Shown here piece after piece: positions 24,744 through 34,285 of a DNA stretch of 41,753 nt. The notes beneath the pieces were generated by a model. The model saw only the letters and a list, made by a program, of their open reading frames with translations, had not been told where the DNA came from and did not search any database. The DNA lies in the NCBI GenBank assembly GCA_030532825.1, contig JAUNKK010000019.1:1-41753 (forward strand), read 5' to 3'. Both the position numbers and the translations under genes were made by a program. The stretch is from Propionibacteriaceae bacterium (GTDB lineage: Bacteria; Actinomycetota; Actinomycetes; Propionibacteriales; Propionibacteriaceae). Each line of letters starts with the position of its first letter. Positions within the stretch are counted from its first letter, which is position 1.

Positions 24744-25529
24744 GTGCGTGCGTCGACGAAGATCTGGGGCGGCCTGACGGTGCTGGTGTGGTGCGGGGCT
24801 GTCGTTGCCCCCTGGTTGGCGCCGCTGGCCGGCGACCCACGCACCACGGCCGCTTTCGCCTATGCCGCCGGCGGCCCGGCGGCCTTGGGCCACGACTACC
24901 TGGGGCGACCGGTGTTGCCTCAGCTGCTGGAGGGCGGCCAGGCGCTGTTGCTGGCCGCGTTCGCTACCGCCGTGTGCTCCCAGGGCGCGGGGTTGGCCCT
25001 AGGCCTGTGGCTCGCCACCCGCGCCCGCGGCAACGCCGCCGTGCGCTTCGCCCTGGACGTCATCCTCGTGGTGCCGGTGATCGTTGGCTCCCTGGTGGCC
25101 TACCAGGTGGCCGGGGCATCGCTAGTCGCCACCATTCCGGTGGCAACTGCCCTCACGCTGCCGTTCACCTCCCGCTACTATCGAGCCGCGGCGGAGCCGC
25201 TGCTGGGAACCGCATTCTTCGAACAGGCCCGGGTGGCCGGCGATCGGACCGGCGTCGCGGTTGTGCGTGAGGTGGTCCCGGTGCTGCTGCGACCGATCCT
25301 GGCTGACCTGGGGTTGGCGACGATCACCGCGCTCTATTTGATGGCCACGATTTCCTTCCTGGGGACCAGCAACAACGAAACGAGTTTTCTGTGGCCGACC
25401 ATGGTCGCCCGTAATCTCGACGGCCTGACGTTGAACCCGTGGGCGGTGCTGGCGCCGCTCAGCGCGATGGTCGCGCTGACGGTGACCGTCAACCTCTTCG
25501 TCAATTCTCTTGGGGGCCGCCATGGCTGA
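24744..25529 (+). CDS. Opp/Dpp-type ABC permease (DppC/CntC-like)
   Basis: 261 residues from a GTG immediately after the stop of the previous permease. Five or six helices; the EAA loop is FFEQARVAGDRTGVAVVREVVPVLLRP. It is somewhat short for a DppC protein and has the GHDYLGRPVLPQLLEGG motif, which corresponds to the GTDxxGRDxxSR signature of this class. Its stop lies inside the start of the ATPase gene (8-base overlap), a sign of coupling. Confidence 0.9.
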   Translation: MRASTKIWGGLTVLVWCGAVVAPWLAPLAGDPRTTAAFAYAAGGPAALGHDYLGRPVLPQLLEGGQALLLAAFATAVCSQGAGLALGLWLATRARGNAAVRFALDVILVVPVIVGSLVAYQVAGASLVATIPVATALTLPFTSRYYRAAAEPLLGTAFFEQARVAGDRTGVAVVREVVPVLLRPILADLGLATITALYLMATISFLGTSNNETSFLWPTMVARNLDGLTLNPWAVLAPLSAMVALTVTVNLFVNSLGGRHG

Positions 25530-26946
25530 ACCAGCGGTGCAGGTTTCCGCGCTGACGATCCGTTCGGCAGCAGGGCTCATCCTCGACGGCGTGGGCCTGG
25601 CGATGGGTCGCGGCGAGCGGGTCGGGCTGATAGGGGCCTCCGGTTCGGGGAAGTCGACGCTGTCACTCGCATTGCTGGGCGCGGTAGCCCCGGGGCTGAG
25701 CCTGGCCGACGGGGCGGCGACGGTCTTGGGGGTCCCCATCGCCGCCGACGGTCGGCTCGCTGCCCCGGCGACGCTCCGCCAGCTGCGACGCCACGTGGCC
25801 CGGCTGGATCAGGACCCTGCGGGTGCCCTGACCCCAACCCGCCGGATCGGGTATTTGATGACGGAGTTGGCCGCAACTCCCGGGGCTGAGGCGCACCGGT
25901 TTCGTGACGAGGCCCTGGCGAAGTTCGGACTGCCGAGCGATCCGAGCTTTCTGCGGCGGTTCCCAGCGGAGCTGTCGGGTGGACAGCGACGGCGGGCGGC
26001 GCTGGCCCGCGCGTTGACGCGTCGCCCGGAACTGTTGATTCTGGACGAGCCGACCGCAGGTCTGGGTTCATCAGCCACCGAGGCGGTCTTGGAACTGGTA
26101 GAGCAGCTGGTTGAGGAGCTGGAAGCAACGTTGCTGGTCATCACCCACGACCACGCCGTCGCGACCAGGTTGGCGGATCGTGTGGTGGAGTTGCGTCATG
26201 GGCGCCTCGCCGCAGGCCAGGGGCAAGCCGTGGCGGATCGTACCGAGCCCCGCGGATGCCCGAAGCTGGTCTCGACGTCACCCGCACCGAACCCGGCGGT
26301 GCTGTCAGTAAAGGGCTTGACGGCGGGGGCACCGGGCCTGGTTGATCCGCCGGTGGCCAACCTGGACCTTGAGGTGTTCGCCGGGGAAGCGGTGGCGCTG
26401 ACCGGCCCCTCCGGCTGTGGCAAGTCGACGGTGGTGCGGACCCTGGTGGGACTGTGGCCCCGGCACAGCGGTGAGGTGACGGTGGCTGGAACGCAACTGC
26501 CCGCGGAACTGACTCACTGGCCGCGGTCGGCGCGCGGCATCCTCGGTTGGGTGCCGCAGGACCCGGCGACCTCCGTGAACCCAGCTTGGTCGCTGGGCCG
26601 GTCTTTGGCTCGCGCGCGGGCGCGGGCCGCGCGACTCGGTGCCGCCGGGCTGGAGGTGGCGGAGGCCACCGAACTCGTATGCCTACCGGATGGCTGGGAA
26701 TCTCGCCGGCCCCGGCAGCTATCCGGCGGCCAGCTTCAGCGCTTCGCGATCGCCCGGGTGCTCGTGTCGGGGGCGCGATTGCTGGTGCTGGACGAGGCAA
26801 CCGCCAACCTGGACGCGGCCAGCCGCGACGCGATCTGTGAGCTGCTGGTCAATCTCAAGCAGCGTTGGCCAATGCTGGTGGTGACCCACGACCCGGCTGT
26901 CGTAGCCCGCTGTGACCGCGAGATCCAGCTCGATACCCCGAGATAG
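25522..26946 (+). CDS. Two-headed ABC ATPase (DppD-DppF fusion) of the same transporter
   Basis: 474 residues from the ATG at 25522. Domain 1: Walker A GASGSGKST, signature LSGGQRRRAALARAL, Walker [13 protein letters not shown] and switch histidine ITHDHAVA. Domain 2: Walker A GPSGCGKST, signature LSGGQLQRFAIARVL, Walker B LLVLDEATANLD and VVTHDPAVV. Both sites look active, so one protein can energise both permeases. A TTG at 25510 is a less likely start. Last gene of the operon, followed by a terminator hairpin. Confidence 0.93.
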   Translation: MAEPAVQVSALTIRSAAGLILDGVGLAMGRGERVGLIGASGSGKSTLSLALLGAVAPGLSLADGAATVLGVPIAADGRLAAPATLRQLRRHVARLDQDPAGALTPTRRIGYLMTELAATPGAEAHRFRDEALAKFGLPSDPSFLRRFPAELSGGQRRRAALARALTRRPELLILDEPTAGLGSSATEAVLELVEQLVEELEATLLVITHDHAVATRLADRVVELRHGRLAAGQGQAVADRTEPRGCPKLVSTSPAPNPAVLSVKGLTAGAPGLVDPPVANLDLEVFAGEAVALTGPSGCGKSTVVRTLVGLWPRHSGEVTVAGTQLPAELTHWPRSARGILGWVPQDPATSVNPAWSLGRSLARARARAARLGAAGLEVAEATELVCLPDGWESRRPRQLSGGQLQRFAIARVLVSGARLLVLDEATANLDAASRDAICELLVNLKQRWPMLVVTHDPAVVARCDREIQLDTPR

Positions 26947-26949
26947 CGC

Positions 26950-26988
26950 GGGCCACGCCGGGCCCATCGGCTGGGCTTGGCGCGGCCC
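26950..26988. terminator. Hairpin between the convergent transporter and glpK genes
   Basis: GGGCC-A-CGCC (26950-26959) pairs with GGCG-C-GGCCC (26979-26988); the A and C form one mismatch. A further CCCA/TGGG pairing lies inside. It serves as a likely terminator for both strands, without clear U-runs. Confidence 0.55.
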
Positions 26989-27007
26989 CTGGGGCAGCCA
27001 CGGTGGG

Positions 27008-28528
<1,521 letters not shown>

Positions 28529-28625
28529 GAAATCACTCCGTCGTAATCGGTTGGAGTCAATTGTGCTGTATGGCTGCAGGAGCCACCAAGTAGGCGGCCA
28601 AACCCGCAATCACAGTTTCCGTTCT

Positions 28626-31589
28626 TCACACGCCTTGCAGCGTGAAGCGGAAGCGGAGGGGGCCGGTGGGTAGCCGGTACTCCGGGTGGGTCATGGCTCC
28701 CCAGGAGTCATCGCCGCCGACGCCACGCCGCCGCAGCGCCGGGCGCAGGATCGTGCTGCGGCTCGGCGGCAAATCGACGGGGTGGGCGGCATTCTCGATC
28801 TCGAACGGGCTCCAAGGCAGCGCCGAGAACTCCAGTTCGGTGGTTGAGGCGATGCGCAGGCCCCGGCCCTCCCTGTTAGTGATGGTGGCCCAGCGGACGC
28901 CGGCGTGGCTGCCCGCTTCCTGGGGCCGGATGTAGGGGGTCAGCTGCTCGGCGACCCGCCCCCGCCACAGGCCGAGCTTGGCCCCATCGCGCCGGTCGAG
29001 GTAGTTTTCGTGCGGCCCGTAGCCGTACCAGGTGAGTTGCTGTAGGTCTGGGTCAACCGGTATCAGCAGCCCGAACTCCGGCGGGTCGGGCCAATCAGCG
29101 GCGGGCTCAAGGCGCATGTCGATGTCGACCCGGCCAGCGCCGTCGATGGCGTAGCCGACGGTACAAAGACCGCCACCTGGCAGCTGGTAGTCGAAGGTGA
29201 CCGCCACCCGGTCGTCCTCCCAAGCCACCCGGTGGGAGACGGCGCGGGCGTAGCGGCTGGCCAGCAACCAGGCGCCGTCTCGTTCCGGCATCCCCCAGCC
29301 ACGCTCGTTGGAGGTCGGGGCGTGCCAGAAGCAGGGCCGCGGCTGGCCGCGCAGCCACTCCCGTGGCCCGGTCGCGCCGTGCCCGAAGCGGTACGAGGTG
29401 AGTCCGCCGTGGGTCTTGGAGAACAGGGCGTGGAAGTACCGCCCCCGCACCCCGATGTTCTCGATGCCGTCGATCAGCTCCGGCCGCACCGGGGTGGGCG
29501 GCGCCACCAACTCCCCCACCCGAAAGACGCCTTGACCGAACGCCACCTCGTGCCCGGCCAGCGCCCACGCCGTCGCTTCCCGCAGCCGGAAGGACACCGT
29601 GACAGCGTACTCCCCCGGCGCATCGGGCAGCGCGAACGGCAGCGGGAAACGGGCTGACGCCTCGGGACCGACCGCCACCGCGACATGGCCGGTCGTCAGC
29701 TCGACGCCGTCCCGGGCCAGCACGGCGATGCAATCGAAGGCCGCGGCGTCGGTGAACAGGTGCCGGTTGTCGACGGTGAAGCTGTCGCGTGCCACGCGGA
29801 CGTTGAGGCCGCGATAGTGGTACTTCGCCTCGGCCAGCAGCGGCTTGGGCGTGTGGTCGGCAAACAGCAGGCCGTTGGCAGAGAAGTCGTAGTCGCTGGG
29901 GGCCTCCTGGCAGTCCCCGCCGTAGCCGAAAAACTCTCGGCCCTGCGCGTCGGTCATGGCGATGGCCTGGTCGGCGAAGTCCCAGATGAACCCGCCCTGG
30001 AACAGCGGTTCCCGGTAGGCCAGCTCGGTGTACTTGGCTACCGCCCCCAATGAATTACCCATGGCGTGGGCGTATTCGCACAGGATGTAGGGCTTGTCGC
30101 GATGCTGGGCTAGGTATTCCTCGATCTCCGCGGCGGGCGCGTACATGCGCGAGTACACGTCGGAGGTTTCGGGGTGCCGCGGGTCGGCGTAGGTGCCCTC
30201 GTAGTGGACAGGCCGGGAGTCCTGAGCCCGGAAATAGTCGGCGACGGCCAGCAGGTTCTCGCCCCCGAGCGACTCGTTGCCGCAGGACCACATGACGACG
30301 CTGGGATGGTTGACGTCGCGTCGCAGCAGGTTCGCGGCCCGGTGCAGCACCGCGGGTCGCCACTCGGGGCGGTCCCCGGGCACCATGTCGGTCAGCGGCA
30401 ACCGCCCCTTGTGCACGGCGTCCATCACGCCGTGGGTTTCAAGGTTCATCTCGTCGATGACGTAGAAACCCAGCTCATCGCACAGTTCGTAGAAGGCCGT
30501 GGAGTTCGGGTAGTGGCTGGTGCGGATGGCGTTGACGTTGCTGGCCTTGAGCAGGTGCAGGTCGGCGCGGATCTCGTCTCGGGTCATGACCCGGCCACGC
30601 AGCCCAAACTCGTGGCGGTTCACCCCGCGAAAAACCACCCGGCGGCCGTTGATGCGCAGCAGGCCATCCTCGATGCCGAAGCGCCGGATGCCGACCCGTT
30701 GCACGACCACCTCGACGACCTGTCCGGCGGCATCAAGCACGTCGATCAGCAACCGGTAGAGATGCGGGGCCTCCGCGCTCCAGAGCCGCGGCTGGGCGAC
30801 GGTGATGGCTCCGCCGACGAGTTCCCCGACGCCTTCCAGGCGGGCGCGCACCGTGCCCGGGCCGGTCAGGGTGGCGGCGAGGCCCACGTTGGCCACGTCT
30901 TCGCCAGGGGCCACCTGAGTGGTGACCCGCAGGTCGGCTAGGTGGGTTGCGGGCACCGTCAGCAGCGTGACATCGCGGAAGATCCCGGAGAACCGGTAGT
31001 AGTCCTGATCTTCCAGCCAGGACCCGGAACTATAGGTGAACACCTGCACCGCCAGCCGGTTCTCGCCCGCGACGATCGCTTCGGTGAGGTCAAACTCGGT
31101 GGGCGTGAAAGAGTCGGTGGCATAGCCGATCCAATGGCCGTTCAACCACACGGCCAGCGCCGACTCGACGCCGTCGAAGCGCACGACAAGCCGCTCGCCC
31201 GCCGCCAGGGGCGCCTGGTCGAACCAGGTGATGTAGCTGGCGACGGGGTTTCGGCGCGGCAGTTCCCCCGGCCAGATGGCGTCGTGCCCGTCCCAGGGGT
31301 ATTGCATGTTGACGTACTGTGGGCGGCTGTGGCCGTGGAGTTGGATGTGGGCGGGCACGGGGATGTCCTGCCAGCCGTCGACATCGAAGCCGGGCGCCTC
31401 GAAGCCCGCTGGGCGGGCGGCCAGGCTGGGGGCGCAGTGGAACTTCCACAACCCGTTGAGGGATCGCTCGAAGCTGGAGTGGCCCAACTCCGCCTCCTCG
31501 TAGCTGGCGAACCAGCGATGATCCGAGCGTGGCGGCAGCGCGTGCTCCGCCACGAACCTGGGATCGGCGAGGCGGTCGGTGTCGATCAT
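28626..31589 (-). CDS. lacZ: Beta-galactosidase (GH2, LacZ type)
   Basis: 987 residues, slightly shorter than E. coli LacZ (1024). The five-domain order is kept: an N-terminal sugar-binding fold, an immunoglobulin-like domain, the TIM barrel, a second immunoglobulin-like domain and the C-terminal Bgal_small_N domain. The acid/base glutamate is E439 in HPSVVMWSCGNES, and the nucleophile is E505 in ILCEYAHAMGNSLG. The RGVNRHEFGLRGRVMTRDEI block is also diagnostic. It hydrolyses lactose and related beta-galactosides in the cytoplasm. The ATG has a perfect AGGAGG site. No lactose permease or lacI-like gene is adjacent. Confidence 0.97.
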   Translation of the reverse strand: MIDTDRLADPRFVAEHALPPRSDHRWFASYEEAELGHSSFERSLNGLWKFHCAPSLAARPAGFEAPGFDVDGWQDIPVPAHIQLHGHSRPQYVNMQYPWDGHDAIWPGELPRRNPVASYITWFDQAPLAAGERLVVRFDGVESALAVWLNGHWIGYATDSFTPTEFDLTEAIVAGENRLAVQVFTYSSGSWLEDQDYYRFSGIFRDVTLLTVPATHLADLRVTTQVAPGEDVANVGLAATLTGPGTVRARLEGVGELVGGAITVAQPRLWSAEAPHLYRLLIDVLDAAGQVVEVVVQRVGIRRFGIEDGLLRINGRRVVFRGVNRHEFGLRGRVMTRDEIRADLHLLKASNVNAIRTSHYPNSTAFYELCDELGFYVIDEMNLETHGVMDAVHKGRLPLTDMVPGDRPEWRPAVLHRAANLLRRDVNHPSVVMWSCGNESLGGENLLAVADYFRAQDSRPVHYEGTYADPRHPETSDVYSRMYAPAAEIEEYLAQHRDKPYILCEYAHAMGNSLGAVAKYTELAYREPLFQGGFIWDFADQAIAMTDAQGREFFGYGGDCQEAPSDYDFSANGLLFADHTPKPLLAEAKYHYRGLNVRVARDSFTVDNRHLFTDAAAFDCIAVLARDGVELTTGHVAVAVGPEASARFPLPFALPDAPGEYAVTVSFRLREATAWALAGHEVAFGQGVFRVGELVAPPTPVRPELIDGIENIGVRGRYFHALFSKTHGGLTSYRFGHGATGPREWLRGQPRPCFWHAPTSNERGWGMPERDGAWLLASRYARAVSHRVAWEDDRVAVTFDYQLPGGGLCTVGYAIDGAGRVDIDMRLEPAADWPDPPEFGLLIPVDPDLQQLTWYGYGPHENYLDRRDGAKLGLWRGRVAEQLTPYIRPQEAGSHAGVRWATITNREGRGLRIASTTELEFSALPWSPFEIENAAHPVDLPPSRSTILRPALRRRGVGGDDSWGAMTHPEYRLPTGPLRFRFTLQGV

Positions 31590-31642
31590 GGTGGCCTCCT
31601 GTCAGCGGGTCAACATGAAGCTACACCCGGCCACCGACAAAT

Positions 31643-34285
31643 TCATGAACCAGTCACTCCCGCTATGCGAGTCCTGAATTGCGCTGGCGTCAGGCTGCGT
31701 TTGGTGGCCAGGGCCAGGTAGGACAGGCCGAACGCGATCACCGCTAGCAGCAGCGCTAGGCCGCCCAGCCCCACCAGCCCGGAGCCGCCCGCCAGGTAGG
31801 TGCGGACCAGCTGCAGACCGTTGTGCAGCGGGGAGACGCCCGCGACCGCAGCCAGCCAACCGGGAACCCGGGACGTCAACCCGAGCGCGACGGTGAGGAC
31901 CAGGAACAGCGCCGCCACGCCGCGCCCGATGTTGCCGAACCACGCGGCGAGCGTGTGGTTGACCAGCGTAAAGTTCATCCCGAGGAGGGCCAGCATGCCT
32001 GCGGCGCCCAAAGTACGCCCGACCGGCAGGCCCAGCGTCGCGCCGATGGCCAGGCCCAGAAGCAGCCCGGCCCCCGCCCCGATCCCGGCTGGGAGACTGA
32101 GGGTCCGCAGCCACAGGGTCATGGTGGCCCGGGACGATGCCACCAGGTCCGAGGGCACGGGTTGCGCGAAAGCGTAGGCCAGCGCGGCGCCGAGCCACAG
32201 CGCCGCAACCCCCAGCAGCGCCGCGATGGATATCGTCGCCAGCCCAGGGATTTCGGCGTCCTTCAGCACTGGGGAAGCCACTGCCTCCGACAGGGCGGCG
32301 CGCTCGGCCTCGTTATAGGTCGGCAACTGGGCGGCGGCGCCAGCCAGCTGGTCGTGGAACTCCCCCAGGCCCGACGATAGCTCGCCGGCTCCGTCGCCGA
32401 GGCGCAGCAGCCCCGTCGAGAGTTCTGTCGCCGCGAGCGACGCCTGGTCGACGCCCTCGACGTAACGGGTGGTCCCGGTCGCAAGTTGGTCGGCCCCCGC
32501 GGCGAGTTCCGAAGCCCCACCCGCGAGGTCACCGGTCCCCGACGCCAGGTCACGGCTGCCGCTGGCGAGCTGCCCGGCCCCGTCAGCGAGGCGCTCTGCC
32601 CCCGCCGGGAGGGCGCCCACTCGGTTCTGTATGGTGCGCAGGGCCCCGAGAAGCTGCCCAGCACCGTCGGCGAGGGGCTGCCCGTTAGTTTTCAGCGGCT
32701 GGCTGCTTTCGACGATGGTGTCGGCCCCCTCGCGGAGCTTCGTTACGCCGCCCGACAGTTGCTCGGCCTGAGCGGCAAGGCGTCCGGGGAGTTCCTCAAG
32801 GGCGGTCAGGGGGTCGGTGCCCGGCGGCAGGAAGCGCCCCAGGGCGTCGCGTAGCGTCACGAGCGACTCGGAGGTCTTCAGGGCCAGCTGGGAGAAGCCG
32901 CGCGCGGTTTGTAGTGGGGTTTTGCCGGTGGCGGGGTCGGTCCGGTTCAGCAGATCGCTGACGGTCTTCGCCCCTTCCTGGAAGCCGCGGCCGATAGCCT
33001 CGGTCACGCCAGCGGCGTAGGCGGCCCGCAGTTCCTCGCAGGTCTGCGGGTCATTGACGGGGCACTCCCAGTCGGCGACCATCCGATCGACGATTCGCTG
33101 TACCTCGGGCGGGAGCGGGGCGGTGCCAGCCGCGTACCCCGCCACGGTCTCTTCCAGCGTGGTCAGCTGCGCGTCGAACTCCTCAGCCACCGCGCGCAGG
33201 CCCTCAATGGTGATGGCGTCGGCGCCGCCCCCGGGGAAGTAGGTGTCGATGGCTGTTCGCATCTCCCGGAGGGCGGAGGAGAGTTGGGTGAGGGCGGTTT
33301 GCATCTCGGTGAGGCCCTGCACGTCGCTTTGTGCCTTCAGGGCCTCCTCCAGTTGGACGAGGCCAGCGCGCAGTTCCGTCACCCCGTCGACCAGCTGTGA
33401 AGCGCCATCCGTGTAGGCGGGGATGCCTTCGAGTAGCGGCTCCGCCCCTTGGACCAGCTGGTTGACGCCCGTCACTAGCTGCGGGGCCTGGTCTTTGAAC
33501 TGGCCCAAGCCCTGGGCTAGGGCGTCGGCCCCGGTGCTCAGCTGGTCGGCACCGGCCGCCAGCCGCCCCGCTCCGTCGGCGAGTTGCCCGCTACCCGTGG
33601 CAAGGTCGCGAGCTCCAACGCCGAGTTGCTTGCCTTGACTAGCCAGGGTGCCGAGCCCCGTCGCGAGCTGAGAGGAGCCATCAGCCGCTTGGGTGAGGCC
33701 GTCGGCCACTTGTTTGCTGCCCTCGTCCAGCCGGGCGGCGCCGTCGACGACCTGGCCGAATTGCTCACCGACGGTGTTGAAGCCGATATAGATGTTGTCT
33801 AGGTATCCCTTGGTGAGGGTCGAGCTGATGGTGTCGGTAGCGAGACCAGCGACCTCCCGGGCGACGCCCGCGTCGGTGACGGGGGCGTTCTTGGACACGG
33901 TGACCTGAACTTTGGCCTGCTTCACCGTCTCGGCGTCGTTGGCGCTAAACGATGTCGCCGCGGCGGAGAACCCCTCCGGGATCACGACGACCGCGGAGTA
34001 GCGGCCTTCACGCAGCCCTGCCTCAGCGTCGTGCAGGTCCGCCAGGGTCCAGGTGATGTTCGAGCGCGTCACCATGTCGCTGGCCAGTTGGCGCCCCAAG
34101 GGCAGGAGTTGACCGTTCACCTCCACTGCCTGGTCAAGGTTGACGACAGCGGCCTGTACCCCCTGGTCGCGGCCGCCGCGGACCAGCCCCAGCAGCATGG
34201 CCACGGCTAGCAGCGGTACGAGGGCCAGGACAGCGAGGCCCCGCCGGCTGACTCGGTGTCCTGGGTGCATGCTTTCGGGTCTCAT
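31643..34285 (-). CDS. YhgE/Pip-like membrane protein with two heptad-repeat blocks
   Basis: 880 residues. One membrane helix near the N-terminus (LAVLALVPLLAVAMLLGLVR, 18-37) leads to a large outside domain, and about five helices follow residue 680. Two blocks (about 181-315 and 535-650) consist of 7-residue repeats of the form LAxGxxQ, for example LATGSGQLADGAGRLAAG and LADGAGQLASGSRDLASG. This is the YhgE/Pip layout, related to phage-infection protein and ESX-associated membrane proteins and often annotated as an ABC-2-like permease. Its ATG overlaps the stop of the MMPL gene (ATGA), so the two are translated together and probably form one complex. The function is not known. Confidence 0.88.
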   Translation of the reverse strand: MRPESMHPGHRVSRRGLAVLALVPLLAVAMLLGLVRGGRDQGVQAAVVNLDQAVEVNGQLLPLGRQLASDMVTRSNITWTLADLHDAEAGLREGRYSAVVVIPEGFSAAATSFSANDAETVKQAKVQVTVSKNAPVTDAGVAREVAGLATDTISSTLTKGYLDNIYIGFNTVGEQFGQVVDGAARLDEGSKQVADGLTQAADGSSQLATGLGTLASQGKQLGVGARDLATGSGQLADGAGRLAAGADQLSTGADALAQGLGQFKDQAPQLVTGVNQLVQGAEPLLEGIPAYTDGASQLVDGVTELRAGLVQLEEALKAQSDVQGLTEMQTALTQLSSALREMRTAIDTYFPGGGADAITIEGLRAVAEEFDAQLTTLEETVAGYAAGTAPLPPEVQRIVDRMVADWECPVNDPQTCEELRAAYAAGVTEAIGRGFQEGAKTVSDLLNRTDPATGKTPLQTARGFSQLALKTSESLVTLRDALGRFLPPGTDPLTALEELPGRLAAQAEQLSGGVTKLREGADTIVESSQPLKTNGQPLADGAGQLLGALRTIQNRVGALPAGAERLADGAGQLASGSRDLASGTGDLAGGASELAAGADQLATGTTRYVEGVDQASLAATELSTGLLRLGDGAGELSSGLGEFHDQLAGAAAQLPTYNEAERAALSEAVASPVLKDAEIPGLATISIAALLGVAALWLGAALAYAFAQPVPSDLVASSRATMTLWLRTLSLPAGIGAGAGLLLGLAIGATLGLPVGRTLGAAGMLALLGMNFTLVNHTLAAWFGNIGRGVAALFLVLTVALGLTSRVPGWLAAVAGVSPLHNGLQLVRTYLAGGSGLVGLGGLALLLAVIAFGLSYLALATKRSLTPAQFRTRIAGVTGS

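Noticed and set aside
28529-28625. Possible promoter and GGCT/AGCC hairpin upstream of glpK
   Set aside because: No hexamer pair with good spacing and only a 4-base stem.
30174-30941. Open plus-strand frame of 255 codons antisense to lacZ
   Set aside because: Typical GC-rich shadow with no recognisable domain or ribosome binding site; LacZ on the other strand is complete.
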